Shown here: piece by piece, positions 27,306-36,377 of the stretch | Position numbering within the stretch: position 1 is the first letter of the stretch | Layout of the letters: each line of letters opens with the position of its first letter | DNA from: Streptomyces roseifaciens | Lineage (GTDB): Bacteria; Actinomycetota; Actinomycetes; Streptomycetales; Streptomycetaceae | Assembly: GCF_001445655.1 (NCBI RefSeq) | Contig: NZ_LNBE01000004.1 | Coordinates: 744,001 to 808,000 of the forward strand | DNA: 64,000 bases | Direction: 5' to 3' | Program-made: the position numbers and the translations under genes | The notes under the pieces: model-generated | What the model saw: the letters and a program-made list of their open reading frames with translations, nothing else | Told to the model about the DNA's origin: nothing | Databases searched by the model: none

Positions 27306-27994
27306 CCGCGCTGGACGTCCTCCTGCGCGCGGGCCTCGCGGCGCCTGCGCCGCACCTCGTCCGCCGCGCACAGCGCGAGCACCGCGACGACGGCCGCGAT
27401 GTGCTCCTTCCCCGCCAGGTTCGGCTTGATCACCACCTCCACCGCCATCGCGAGCACGACCGCGGCACAGGTGAACCAGGCCCGGTAACGCCAGGAGACG
27501 AAGATCGCGAGCCCTACGACGGCCGCCGACGGACCGGTGTCGACGACCTTGGCGGCCTCGGGCGGCAGCCCGAACACCGAGTCGGGACCGATGTGGACGG
27601 CCAGCCGCGCGTACATCGTCCCGGCGAGCGTGGCCACGTAGGAGATGGCGAGCGTGCGCCACTTGCCCAGGCAGATCTCGGCGATGCCGAAGACCAGCAG
27701 GACCTGCGCCAGCGCGCCCCACACCGGCAGGTCCAGGGCCGGGACGAAGAGCGACAGCGGCGTCCGCAGCAGCGCGAGCCACCACGGCAGCTGCGCCTGC
27801 ACCGAGCCGATCCGCTGCACCGGCCCGAAGCCCCAGGACTGGTTCTGGACGATCTGGAAGACGGCGGTGAGGAGGACCGCCGCGAGGGTCATCGGGACCG
27901 CCCGGAACTTCTTGCGTACGAGCGCCCGCCGGACGGTCCCGAAGAGCGGGCCCCACTCGGTCAGCGCGGCGCGTCGCAGCGCCGCGCGGTTCAT
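27272..27994 (-). CDS. Rhomboid-like membrane protein coupled to the MprF-like gene
   Basis: A 240-residue membrane protein with five to six helices. GPSAAVVGLAIF near residue 150 resembles the rhomboid GxSG serine region, and a histidine in KEHIAAVVAVL in the last helix could complete a Ser-His pair; the canonical glycine after the serine is alanine. It is therefore rhomboid-like, but protease activity is uncertain. Its ATG overlaps the stop of the MprF-like gene (ATGA), so the two are translationally coupled and probably act together at the membrane. The C-terminus is Arg-rich. Confidence 0.72.
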   Translation of the reverse strand: MNRAALRRAALTEWGPLFGTVRRALVRKKFRAVPMTLAAVLLTAVFQIVQNQSWGFGPVQRIGSVQAQLPWWLALLRTPLSLFVPALDLPVWGALAQVLLVFGIAEICLGKWRTLAISYVATLAGTMYARLAVHIGPDSVFGLPPEAAKVVDTGPSAAVVGLAIFVSWRYRAWFTCAAVVLAMAVEVVIKPNLAGKEHIAAVVAVLALCAADEVRRRRREARAQEDVQRGQRSGAPASRS

Positions 27995-29757
27995 CGTCGG
28001 CTCTCCAGGTGCTTGCGGTTGAGCCACTTGGGCAGGCCGGGGGCCTCCAGGAAGCCCTCGGCGCGTGCGCTCGCGATGCCGATCCGCAGCAGATCGCTGC
28101 TCTTCTCGAACAGCATGAAACGAGGCTCCCAGATGGGGCGGTATTTCGCATTTGCTCGATAGAGGGACTCGATCTGCCACCAGCGGGAGAAGAAGCTGAG
28201 CAGCGAGCGCCACGCCCGCAGCACCGGCCCCGCGCCCAGCCGGGAGCCGCGCTCGAAGACCGACCGGAACATCGCGAAGTTCAGCGACACCTGGTGGATG
28301 CCCAGCCCCTTGGCCTGCTGCAGCAGCTCGATGACCATGAACTCCATCAGGCCGTTCTCGGAGTCGCGGTCGCGCCGCATCAGATCCAGCGACAGCCCCT
28401 TGGGGCCCCACGGCACGAAGCTCAGCAGGGCGCGCAGCTCACCGCTGCCGTCGTGGCACTCCAGCATCACGCAGCGGCCGTCGAGCGCGTCGCCGAGCCG
28501 GCCCAGCGCCATCGAGAAGCCGCGCTCGGTCGCCCCGTCGCGCCAGTCGTCGGCACGCAGCAGGAGCTGCGCCATCTCCTTCTCGGGGATGTCCTCGTGG
28601 CGCCGGATCCGCACCGTGTAGCCGGCGCGCCTGACCCGGTTGTACGCCTGCCGCACGGTGCGCATGGCACGGCCCTCGAGGGTGAACTCCGCGGTGTCCA
28701 CGATGGCCTCGTCCCCGAGCTCCAGGGCGTCCATGCCGTGGCGCGCGTAGATCGTGCCGCCCTCTTCGCTCGCGCCCATGACGGCCGGGATCCAGCCGTG
28801 CTCGCGCGCCTCCGCCAGCCACGGCTCGATGGCCCCGGGCCAGGCCTCCGGGTCGCCGATGGGATCGCCGGAGGCCAGCGAGACCCCGCCCACGACGCGG
28901 TAGGTGACCGCGGCCTTGCCGCTGGGGGACCAGATGACGCTCTTCTCGCGGCGCAGCGCGAAGTAGCCGAGGGAGTCGCGGTCGCCGTGCCGGTCGAGCA
29001 GGGCGCGCAGCTTCTCCTCGTCCTCGGCGGTGAGCGGGTCGGTGGCGCGGCGGGCCCGGAAGGCCGCGTACACCACGACCAGCAGCAGGACCGAACTCAT
29101 CACGTTGATGGTGACGTCCACCCACCCGGGGACGGACAGCCCCGGGTAGGCGCTCTCGTCGACCTGCAGCGAGATCAGCCGCATGAAGCCGTAGTGCCAG
29201 CGGTCGAGGAACGTCGCCCGGTACTCGTCCGGGGCGTCGTTCGCGGCCCGCACCAGCAGCGCCGCCGTCAGCGAGGTGACCAGCAGGCCGACGACGGCGA
29301 CGATCGCCGCCAGCTTCGGGTTGGAGCGGTCGCCCTTGGCGTAGAACTCCTTGCGGCCGGCCAGCAGGGCCCCCACGAAGAGGCCCGTGGCCACCAGCGA
29401 GAACCAGTTCAGCGCGTGCCGGTTGAACTCCCGGGAGAACATGAGCGTCGCCATGAACACCAGGAACAGCCCGGCCAGCACCAGGTTCAGGATCCACGAC
29501 GCGCGCTTGCGCCGGCGCAGCGTGACCGCCATGACGAACGACCACAGCGCCGACGCGAAGCCCGCCGTCAGCAGGTACGGAGTGAAGAACTCGGCGTCGT
29601 TGTGCCGCCGGATGTCCGCGCCGAACGACACCCACACCGCGCTCAGCAGATTGACGAAGGTGACGAAGCGCAGGTACCACACGGCGAAAGCGGCGGCGCG
29701 CCGTGACCTGGCGCCGGCAGGTGCGCCCTCATCCGGAGTCAAGCGGACTTCTCCCAT
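27991..29757 (-). CDS. MprF-like phosphatidylglycerol lysyltransferase (DUF2156)
   Basis: A 588-residue protein that probably transfers an amino acid, classically lysine, from tRNA to phosphatidylglycerol, changing surface charge. About seven membrane helices fill residues 20-240. The C-terminal half is the DUF2156/LPG-synthase GNAT-like domain, with SVIWSPSGKAAVTYRVVGG, GDPIGDPEAWPGAI and DLMRRDRDSENGLMEF. There is no fused LysRS domain, unlike mycobacterial LysX. It is followed with a four-base overlap by the rhomboid-like gene. Amino-acid specificity cannot be read from sequence. Confidence 0.88.
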   Translation of the reverse strand: MGEVRLTPDEGAPAGARSRRAAAFAVWYLRFVTFVNLLSAVWVSFGADIRRHNDAEFFTPYLLTAGFASALWSFVMAVTLRRRKRASWILNLVLAGLFLVFMATLMFSREFNRHALNWFSLVATGLFVGALLAGRKEFYAKGDRSNPKLAAIVAVVGLLVTSLTAALLVRAANDAPDEYRATFLDRWHYGFMRLISLQVDESAYPGLSVPGWVDVTINVMSSVLLLVVVYAAFRARRATDPLTAEDEEKLRALLDRHGDRDSLGYFALRREKSVIWSPSGKAAVTYRVVGGVSLASGDPIGDPEAWPGAIEPWLAEAREHGWIPAVMGASEEGGTIYARHGMDALELGDEAIVDTAEFTLEGRAMRTVRQAYNRVRRAGYTVRIRRHEDIPEKEMAQLLLRADDWRDGATERGFSMALGRLGDALDGRCVMLECHDGSGELRALLSFVPWGPKGLSLDLMRRDRDSENGLMEFMVIELLQQAKGLGIHQVSLNFAMFRSVFERGSRLGAGPVLRAWRSLLSFFSRWWQIESLYRANAKYRPIWEPRFMLFEKSSDLLRIGIASARAEGFLEAPGLPKWLNRKHLESRR

Positions 29758-29823
29758 GAAAGATCATCATTCGGGGCATTGTCTGCGGCGGGCTCCGCGC
29801 TCCTCACACCGGCTGCCTGTCGG

Positions 29824-30882
29824 TCAGTCGCGATCCGGAAGTCGCTCGGGAAGGTCCGCCGCCAGGGCCGCGGCCGCCTGCACCAGTGGCAGAGCGAGCA
29901 GCGCCCCAGTCCCCTCGCCCACAGTGACGCCGTGATCGAGCAGAGGGTTGAGCGCCATCCGGTCAAGCGCCTTCGCCTGCGCCGGGTCGCCGCCGGCCTG
30001 GCCGGCCAGCCACCAGTCCGGCGCCCGGAACGCGACCCGCTGCGCGACCAGCGCGCACGCCGCGGAGACGACTCCGTCGAGGATCACCGGGGTGCGGCGC
30101 ACCGCGCTCTGCAGCAGGAAACCCGTGGCAGCGGCCAGGTCGGCGCCGCCCGTCGCCGCCAGTAGCTCCAGCTGGTCGCCCAGCACCGGGCGGGCCCGGC
30201 GCAGACCGTCCCGGATCGCCGCGCACTTGCGCATCCAGGCCAGGTCGTCGATGCCGAAGCCGCCGCGGCCCGTCACCACGGAGGCGTCCGTGCCGCACAG
30301 CGCGCCGATCAGGGTGCCGGCCGCCGTGGTGCCGCCGACACTCAGATCGCCCAGAACCACCAGGTCGGTGCCCGAATCGGCCTCCTCGTCGGCGATCGCC
30401 ATGCCCGTACGGAACGCGGCCTCCGCCTCCTCGGGCGTCAGCGCGTCCTCGATGTCGATCCGGCCGGATCCGCGCCTGACACGGTGCCGGGTCACCTCCT
30501 CCGGCAGCTCGGCGGGATCGCAGTCGACCGCCATGTCGACCACGCGCAGCCGCGCCCCGGCCCGCCGGGCCAGCACCGCGCCCGCGCTCTCGCCGGCCAG
30601 CGCCGCCTTCACCAGGACCGCCGCGCCGCCCTCGGGGCCCGCGGAGACGCCCAGCTTCGCGACCCCGTGGTCGCCCGCGAACACCAGGGCCGTGACCTGC
30701 TCCACCGGCTTGACCGGCACCGCCCCCTGCGCGGCGGCGAGCCACTCGGCCAGCTCGTCCAGCCGCCCCAGCGCACCGGGCCGCAGCCCGAGCCGCTCCC
30801 GCCGCTCCTCCGCGTCCCGCCGCACGCCCGGGTCGGGGCGCTCGATCAGCGTGGCGAAGTCATCAAGATTCAGACCGCTCAT
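29824..30882 (-). CDS. cobT: Nicotinate-nucleotide--dimethylbenzimidazole phosphoribosyltransferase
   Basis: CobT makes alpha-ribazole phosphate from dimethylbenzimidazole and nicotinate mononucleotide for the lower ligand of cobalamin. The protein has 352 residues. The substrate regions are seen in VFAGDHGVAKLGVSAGP, VLGDLSVGGTTAAG and ILDGVVSAACALVA; the catalytic glutamate is in VTVGEGTGA near residue 325. It lies between the histidine kinase gene and the MprF-like gene on the same strand, with gaps of 95 and 66 bases. Confidence 0.94.
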   Translation of the reverse strand: MSGLNLDDFATLIERPDPGVRRDAEERRERLGLRPGALGRLDELAEWLAAAQGAVPVKPVEQVTALVFAGDHGVAKLGVSAGPEGGAAVLVKAALAGESAGAVLARRAGARLRVVDMAVDCDPAELPEEVTRHRVRRGSGRIDIEDALTPEEAEAAFRTGMAIADEEADSGTDLVVLGDLSVGGTTAAGTLIGALCGTDASVVTGRGGFGIDDLAWMRKCAAIRDGLRRARPVLGDQLELLAATGGADLAAATGFLLQSAVRRTPVILDGVVSAACALVAQRVAFRAPDWWLAGQAGGDPAQAKALDRMALNPLLDHGVTVGEGTGALLALPLVQAAAALAADLPERLPDRD

Positions 30883-30977
30883 CCGCCGAACCCTACCCGC
30901 CCGGAGGGCGGCTAGACCTGGCTCGTACGGGTTGCTGCCGGTTCGCCGGGCGGCGACGGGGCGCGGGGGCCGTGCCC

Positions 30978-32204
30978 CTACGGTCTCCTCGGGAGGGGGA
31001 GCGTCGCCCGGACGCGGAAGCCCGTCGCACCCCCCTCGCCGGAGGCGGCCACGCACTCGCCGCCCAGTGCCGCCACCCGCTCCCGCATGCCCACCAGGCC
31101 GTGCCCGCCCGTGAGCGCAGCCCCGCCGGGAGGGCACCCCGTGCCGTCGTCCTGGACGGTCACGGACAGGGCGTCCGGGCCGCGGGTCAGCGTGATCTCG
31201 GCCCGCGCCCCGGGGCCCGCGTGTTTGTGGACGTTCGTCAGGGCTTCCTGGACGACGCGGTACGCCGTCAGGTCGACCGCCGCCGGCAGCGCCCCGACCG
31301 CCGCCACCGCCTCGGGCCCGCCGGCGACCGTCACCTCCAGCCCCGCCCGGGCGAACCCGTCGACGAGCTGGTCGAGCACGCCGAGGCCGGGCGCGGGCTC
31401 GGTGGGCGCCTCCGGGTCGCCGTACTGCCGCAGCAGCCCGACCGTGGCGCGCAGCTCCGACAGCGCCGAGCGGCTGGCCTCCCGTACGTGGGCGAGGGCC
31501 TGTTTGGCCTGGTCGGGGCGGCTGTCCATGATGTGCGAGGCGACGCCGGCCTGGACGTTGACGAGCGCTATGTGATGGGCGACGACGTCGTGCAGCTCGC
31601 GGGCGATCCGCAGCCGCTCCTCGGCCACCCGCCGCCGCGCCTCCTCCTCGCGGGTGCGCTCGGCCCGTACCGCGCGCTCCTCGATCGCCGCGACGTAGGC
31701 CCGGCGGCTGCGGACGGCGTCGCCCACGGCCCCGGCCAGGGCCGTCCAGGCGAAGAGCCCGAGGTTCTCGGGGGAGTACCAGGGCGGGGCGCCCAGGACC
31801 ATGACGGCCGCGGTCAGGCCCGCGACCGTGGCCAGGGCGAAGCGCCACGCCGCCGGGCGTTCGGTGCGCGCGGCGACGGTGTAGAGGGCCACGACCACGG
31901 CCATCGCGATCTGGGTGCGCGGGGGAGCGGCGCGGTCGGTGGCGATCTCGGCCAGGGTCAGGGCGGACGTCACGCCGAGGACCGTGCGCGGGGCGGCCCG
32001 GCGCGCCGCCAGCGCGGCGCAGGTCAGCGCGCTCAGCACCAGGAAGCCGGCCCCCGGCGGCTCCGTGGCCCGGCCCCGCCCCGCGAACGACCCGATGAGG
32101 ACGATCGCGAAGACGGCCAGGGAGAGCAGCGAGTCGGCGGCGACCGGGTGCGCCCGCAGCCAGCGGTGCGGGCGGGCCATGCCGGGAACGGCGAGGGAGC
32201 TCAT
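30978..32204 (-). CDS. Sensor histidine kinase, NarL-partner type (HisKA_3)
   Basis: A 408-residue membrane kinase. Four to five membrane helices occupy residues ~20-160. The dimerisation/phosphoacceptor domain has RELHDVVAHHIALV near residue 205, and the ATPase domain has VVQEALTNVHKHAG, DDGTGCP and GHGLVGMRERV. It lacks a large extracellular sensor, so it may sense the membrane. It is the third gene after pspA and pspAA, with a 102-base gap, suggesting an envelope-stress role. No response regulator is adjacent; the nearest NarL-type one is at 37965-38660. Confidence 0.92.
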   Translation of the reverse strand: MSSLAVPGMARPHRWLRAHPVAADSLLSLAVFAIVLIGSFAGRGRATEPPGAGFLVLSALTCAALAARRAAPRTVLGVTSALTLAEIATDRAAPPRTQIAMAVVVALYTVAARTERPAAWRFALATVAGLTAAVMVLGAPPWYSPENLGLFAWTALAGAVGDAVRSRRAYVAAIEERAVRAERTREEEARRRVAEERLRIARELHDVVAHHIALVNVQAGVASHIMDSRPDQAKQALAHVREASRSALSELRATVGLLRQYGDPEAPTEPAPGLGVLDQLVDGFARAGLEVTVAGGPEAVAAVGALPAAVDLTAYRVVQEALTNVHKHAGPGARAEITLTRGPDALSVTVQDDGTGCPPGGAALTGGHGLVGMRERVAALGGECVAASGEGGATGFRVRATLPLPRRP

Positions 32205-32306
32205 CGCGAGAGGGGTCCCGTCTCGTGGCGGCGCCCCCGTCCCGGACGGGGACAGGGGCGCGGCGGGTGCTGGAGTACCGGTACCGGGCGGAGCGGGCCC
32301 GGGCGG

Positions 32307-32585
32307 TCAGCCGGGGATGAGGCCGTCGTCGCTCAGCATCTCGCGGACCTCTTCGAGGCTCGCGTCGGGAGCGGGCAGGATCAGCTCGGAGGGCTCCAGG
32401 GCGTCGTCGGGCAGCGGGCCGCCCAGCCGGCGCACGGCTTCCAGCAGGGCGTCGAGCGTGCGGCGGAAGCCCTCCTGATCACCGTTCTCCATCTCCTCCA
32501 GGAGCTCGTCGTCGAGCTTGTTGAGTTCGACGAAGTGGGCGTCGTCGAGCTTCCACTGCCCTTCCCCCATGATCCGTACGATCAT
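32307..32585 (-). CDS. pspAA: PspA-associated protein PspAA
   Basis: A 92-residue protein with the PspAA fold, known from actinobacteria next to PspA. The family start MIVRIMGEGQWKLDD is intact, followed by an acidic helical core and a short C-terminal segment. It lies 45 bases after pspA and before the histidine kinase gene. PspAA is thought to be an adaptor in the phage-shock/envelope-stress response. Its function here is inferred from family and context. Confidence 0.88.
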   Translation of the reverse strand: MIVRIMGEGQWKLDDAHFVELNKLDDELLEEMENGDQEGFRRTLDALLEAVRRLGGPLPDDALEPSELILPAPDASLEEVREMLSDDGLIPG

Positions 32586-32630
32586 GACGGTCTCTCCCTC
32601 GGTCGGGTGCGGGTGCCTGGGACCTGCGGA

Positions 32631-33425
32631 CTACTGCTTGTCGAAGCGCGGCCGCTCCTGCTCGGTGCGGGAGGCGGCCTGGCCGCCGTTGCCGCCCTCG
32701 ATGGCCTGCTTCGGGGCGCTGCCGCCGGCCAGCTCGGCCTTCATCCGCTGCAGCTCCAGCTCCACGTCCGAGCCGCCCGAGAGGCGGTCCAGCTCGGCGG
32801 TGATGTCGTCCTTGGCCATGCCCGTGGGGTCGTCGAGCGCGCCGGAGGCGAGCAGCTCGTCGATGGCGCCGGCGCGGGCCTGCAGCTGTGCCGTCTTGTC
32901 CTCGGCGCGCTGGATGGCCATGCCGACGTCGCCCATCTCCTCCGAGATGCCGGAGAAGGCCTCGCCGATGCGGGTCTGGGCCTGGGCGGCGGTGTAGGTG
33001 GCCTTGATGGTCTCCTTCTTCGTACGGAAGGCGTCGACCTTGGCCTGCAGGCGCTGCGCGGCGAGGGTGAGCTTCTCCTCCTCGCCCTGCAGCGTCTGGT
33101 GCTGCGTCTCCAGGTCGCTGACCTGCTGCTGCAGCGCCGCGCGGCGGGAGAGGGCCTCGCGGGCCAGGTCCTCGCGGCCCAGGGCGAGGGCCTTGCGGCC
33201 CTGGTCCTCCAGCTTGGAGGACTGGCCCTGGAGCTGGTTGAGCTGCAGCTCCAGGCGCTTGCGGGAGGTGGCGACGTCCGCGACGCCGCGGCGCACCTTC
33301 TGGAGCAGTTCGAGCTGCTTCTGGTACGAGTAGTCGAGGGTCTCGCGCGGATCCTCGGCCCGGTCCAGGGCCTTGTTGGCCTTCGCGCGGAAAATCATCC
33401 CCATACGCTTCATGACACCGCTCAT
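32631..33425 (-). CDS. pspA: PspA/IM30 family membrane-stress protein
   Basis: Peripheral membrane protein of the ESCRT-III-like PspA/Vipp1 family that oligomerises on damaged inner membrane. From the ATG at 33425 it has 264 residues. The N-terminal amphipathic start MGMIFRAKANKALDRAEDP is followed by coiled-coil hairpin helices from ~30 to ~220 and a disordered tail ending RPRFDKQ. An ATG 12 bases downstream is also possible. It heads a pspA-pspAA-kinase operon. The 278 bases before it are shared with the divergent DUF3043 gene. Confidence 0.92.
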   Translation of the reverse strand: MSGVMKRMGMIFRAKANKALDRAEDPRETLDYSYQKQLELLQKVRRGVADVATSRKRLELQLNQLQGQSSKLEDQGRKALALGREDLAREALSRRAALQQQVSDLETQHQTLQGEEEKLTLAAQRLQAKVDAFRTKKETIKATYTAAQAQTRIGEAFSGISEEMGDVGMAIQRAEDKTAQLQARAGAIDELLASGALDDPTGMAKDDITAELDRLSGGSDVELELQRMKAELAGGSAPKQAIEGGNGGQAASRTEQERPRFDKQ

Positions 33426-33703
33426 GGGCCTCGCGCGCCCCCTTCTGACGGACTTCGGCTCCAGCACACCTTGCAGACCCCACAGTAAGGGCCCTGCTTC
33501 CATTACCGCACTGTTCGGGCCCCGATGCGCTCCTCCTCCAGGACGATCAGGCGGCCGCCGTCCTCCGGCGCAGGGAGTAGACGTCCACCCGGGGAGAAGT
33601 CCGGGGAGGAGCGGGGGAACAACCAGGGCAACGGCTGCCGTTGCCGGATCGTTCCCCCGGACGGGCGGGTACCCGCTCCCCTTACCCCGTACCCTTGGGT
33701 TTC

Positions 33704-34306
33704 GTGTTCCGAAGCCGTTCCACTTCCAAGGATGAGCAGGCCGCCGCCGCCAAGGTGACCGCGGACCAGCCCCAGCAGACCCGTGACCCGCAGGCCCCCA
33801 AGGGCCGCCCGACCCCCAAGCGCAGCGAGGCGAACTCCCAGCGCCGCGCCGTGGCGCACACGCCCGCCAACCGCAAGGACGCCGCCAAGCGCGCCCGCGA
33901 GACCCGCCGGGCCGACCTGGCCAAGCAGCGCGAGGCCCTCGCCAACGGGGACGAGCGCTACCTGCCCGTCCGCGACAAGGGCCCCGTCCGCCGCTTCGCG
34001 CGCGATTTCGTGGACTCGCGGTACTCCGTGGCGGAGTTCTTCCTGCCGCTCGCCGTCCTCATCCTGATCCTCAGCATGATCAACAAGGGCGCGTTCCAGA
34101 CGTACGTGCTCCTCGCGTGGATGATCGTGATCGCCCTGATCGTCATCAACTCGGCGGTCACCGGCATCTCCCTCAAGCGCGCCCTCAAGCAGCGCTTCCC
34201 CGACGAGAACACGCGCGGTGCGGTGGCCTACGCCATCATGCGCACGCTCCAGATGCGCCGGCTGCGCCTGCCCAAGCCGAAGGTCAAGCGCGGGGAGAAG
34301 CCCTGA
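33704..34306 (+). CDS. DUF3043 membrane protein
   Basis: A 200-residue protein of the actinobacterial DUF3043 family. The first ~75 residues are polar, rich in Lys, Arg, Gln and Pro. Two adjacent transmembrane helices lie at about 108-150 (FFLPLAVLILILSMI and LLAWMIVIALIVI), and a basic C-terminal segment follows. I chose the GTG at 33704 because a TACCCT -10 box lies eight bases upstream, indicating a leaderless transcript. The next gene, a methyltransferase, appears to start with CTG overlapping this stop. Confidence 0.85.
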   Translation: MFRSRSTSKDEQAAAAKVTADQPQQTRDPQAPKGRPTPKRSEANSQRRAVAHTPANRKDAAKRARETRRADLAKQREALANGDERYLPVRDKGPVRRFARDFVDSRYSVAEFFLPLAVLILILSMINKGAFQTYVLLAWMIVIALIVINSAVTGISLKRALKQRFPDENTRGAVAYAIMRTLQMRRLRLPKPKVKRGEKP

Positions 34307-35100
34307 GCGCCTTCGCACCCGGCTTCGGTGCCGGTGCCGAGGGCCGGCTCCGGGGCCTTGGGGGCTTACGGAACACCGTCCGGCAGGAGCTGGTCGCCCG
34401 CCAGCTCGACGAGCAGATAAGCGCCCGCTATCCGGTCGGCCGGCGGCTGCGCATCCTCGACGTCGGCCCCGGCCAGGGCACCCAGGCCCTCCGGCTGGCC
34501 CGCGCGGGCCACGAGGTCACCGGCCTGGAGTCCGATCCCGTGATGCTCGGCGCCGTGCGCGAGGCGCTGGCCGCCGAGCCGGAGGGCATCCGGGAGCGGG
34601 TGCGGCTCGTCGAGGGCGACGGCCGCGAGACCGGCGCCCACTTCACCCCGGGCTCCTTCGACATCGTGCTCTGCCACGGCGTCCTGATGTACGTGCCCGA
34701 GCCGGATCCGATGCTCGCCGGGCTGGCCCGGGTGCTCGCCCCCGGCGGCCTGCTGTCCCTCCTGGTGCGCAACGCCGACGCCCTGGCCATGCACCCGGGC
34801 CTCGCCGGCGACTGGGACACCGCCCTCGCCGCCTTCGACTCGCCCGCCTACACCAACCGCATCGGCCTGGAAGTCCGCGCCGACCGCCGGGAGACCCTGA
34901 CGGCGACGCTCGCCGGGATCGGGGCGCCGCTGCACACCTGGTACGGCGTGCGGGTCTTCACCGACCAGGCGGTCGACGGGCGCGAGCCGCCGGGAGGCCC
35001 GGAGCTGGAACGGCTGATCCTCGCGGAGGACCGGGCCGGACGAACGGATCCCTACCGCTCGGTGGCGGCCCTGCTGCACCTGTGCGGCGTCCGGGGCTAG
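34303..35100 (+). CDS. Class I SAM-dependent methyltransferase, probable CTG start
   Basis: A 265-residue methyltransferase of unknown substrate. Motif I is LDVGPGQGTQAL at about residues 47-58, the acidic end of strand 2 is in GLESDP, and motif IV is SFDIVLCHGVLMYVPEPD. There is no ATG or GTG in a sensible place: those upstream lie deep in the DUF3043 gene, and the next ones downstream would remove motif I. A CTG at 34303 has GGGGAG five bases before it and overlaps the DUF3043 stop as CTGA. I infer that this is the start. It resembles CmoA/SmtA-like proteins in overall size. Confidence 0.85.
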   Translation: MSAFAPGFGAGAEGRLRGLGGLRNTVRQELVARQLDEQISARYPVGRRLRILDVGPGQGTQALRLARAGHEVTGLESDPVMLGAVREALAAEPEGIRERVRLVEGDGRETGAHFTPGSFDIVLCHGVLMYVPEPDPMLAGLARVLAPGGLLSLLVRNADALAMHPGLAGDWDTALAAFDSPAYTNRIGLEVRADRRETLTATLAGIGAPLHTWYGVRVFTDQAVDGREPPGGPELERLILAEDRAGRTDPYRSVAALLHLCGVRG

Positions 35101-35242
35101 CGGCCCCGGGGCGCCCGGCGCCGACGCCGGTCTTCCCGCGGCCCGGGCCCGCCGGGGCCGCCCCGAGCCGTGCACCCGGCCCGTACCACCCGTTCGTAGG
35201 CCCGGCCGGGACAGGGGCCCCCGCAGGGGCAATACTCCGAGC

Positions 35243-36331
35243 ATGGATGGCTCACGCGCCCATGCCCGTGCCACGTTCCTGCTGACCGCCCTCGTCTGCT
35301 CCGCCGCGCTGACCGCCGGCTGCTCCGCCACCTCGCCCCGCCCCGTGGAGCGGGAGGGCCCCGAGAAGGCGCCCGCCGTGTCCGGGGCGCCCACCATCCG
35401 GGGGTCCGCCGGGGACCTCCAGGCCGCCTACGAGAAGGTGGTCAAGGACGTCCTGCCGTCCGTCGTGCAGATCACCGCGGGCGACAGCCTCGGCTCGGGC
35501 GTCGTCTACGACGACAAGGGCCACATCGTCACCAACGCCCACGTCGTCGGCTCCGCGCAGTCCTTCAAGGTCACCCTGGCGACCGGCGGCGGCCCCGTCG
35601 GCGCCCGGCTGGTCGCCGCCTATCCCGAGCAGGACCTGGCGGTCGTCCGGCTCGACGAGGTCCCCAAGAGCCTCAAGCCCGCCACCTTCGGGGACTCCTC
35701 GAAGGTGGAGGTCGGCCAGATCGTGCTGGCGATGGGCAATCCGCTGGGCCTGTCCAGCAGCGTCACGCAGGGCATCGTCTCGGCCGTGGGCCGCACCGTG
35801 AGCTCCGGCCGCAGCGGCGGCGGCACGGGCGCCACCATCGCCAACATGGTGCAGACCTCCGCGGCCATCAACCCGGGCAACAGCGGCGGCGCCCTCGTCA
35901 ACCTCGCGGGCCAGGTGATCGGCATCCCCACCCTCGCCGCCACCGACCCGGAGCTCGGCCGGGGCCCGGCGCCCGGCATCGGCTTCGCGATCCCCGCCGT
36001 GACCGTCCGCACCGTCGCGGGCCAGATCGTCAGGAGCGGCAGGGTCACCGACTCCGGCCGGGCCGCGCTCGGGATCACCGGGCGCACGATCGTCGGCCCG
36101 GACTTCACTCCGGCCGGCGTCGCGGTCGTCGCCGTCAACCAGGGCGGTCCCGCCGACCGGGCGGGCCTGCGCGCAGGGGACGTGATCACCGCGGTGGGCG
36201 GGAGCGGCATCTCCACGATGCAGTCCCTGTCCGAGGCGCTCGCGGGCCTCAAGCCGGGCGAGCGCACCGAGGTGACCTACGACCGGGACGGCGCCGAGCA
36301 CACCACGACCGTGACCCTCGGTGAAATCTGA
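35243..36331 (+). CDS. DegP/HtrA-like trypsin-type lipoprotein protease with PDZ domain
   Basis: An exported serine protease of 362 residues. A signal peptide ends in a lipobox (LTAGC, cysteine near 27), so it is probably lipid-anchored on the outer face of the membrane. The catalytic triad is visible: His in TNAHVVG, Asp in QDLAVVRLD, and Ser in NPGNSGGALV. A PDZ domain covers about 270-362 (GGPADRAGLRAGDVITAVGG). These proteases clear misfolded exported proteins. It follows the methyltransferase gene after 142 bases and ends before a clear hairpin. Confidence 0.92.
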   Translation: MDGSRAHARATFLLTALVCSAALTAGCSATSPRPVEREGPEKAPAVSGAPTIRGSAGDLQAAYEKVVKDVLPSVVQITAGDSLGSGVVYDDKGHIVTNAHVVGSAQSFKVTLATGGGPVGARLVAAYPEQDLAVVRLDEVPKSLKPATFGDSSKVEVGQIVLAMGNPLGLSSSVTQGIVSAVGRTVSSGRSGGGTGATIANMVQTSAAINPGNSGGALVNLAGQVIGIPTLAATDPELGRGPAPGIGFAIPAVTVRTVAGQIVRSGRVTDSGRAALGITGRTIVGPDFTPAGVAVVAVNQGGPADRAGLRAGDVITAVGGSGISTMQSLSEALAGLKPGERTEVTYDRDGAEHTTTVTLGEI

Positions 36332-36335
36332 GACC

Positions 36336-36364
36336 GCCTGCCGCCCCTTCCGGGGGCGGCAGGC
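36336..36364. terminator. Hairpin after the HtrA-like gene
   Basis: GCCTGCCGCCCC (36336-36347) pairs exactly with 36353-36364 over a five-base loop, starting five bases after the stop codon. The convergent small gene ends 14 bases beyond it, so it may serve both. Confidence 0.88.
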
Positions 36365-36377
36365 AGCGGGACGCAGG

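Noticed and set aside
25695..28151. Minus-strand frame of about 800 codons joining cobS with upstream sequence
   Set aside because: The part before the cobS ATG is antisense to the membrane-protein gene and shows only shadow composition.
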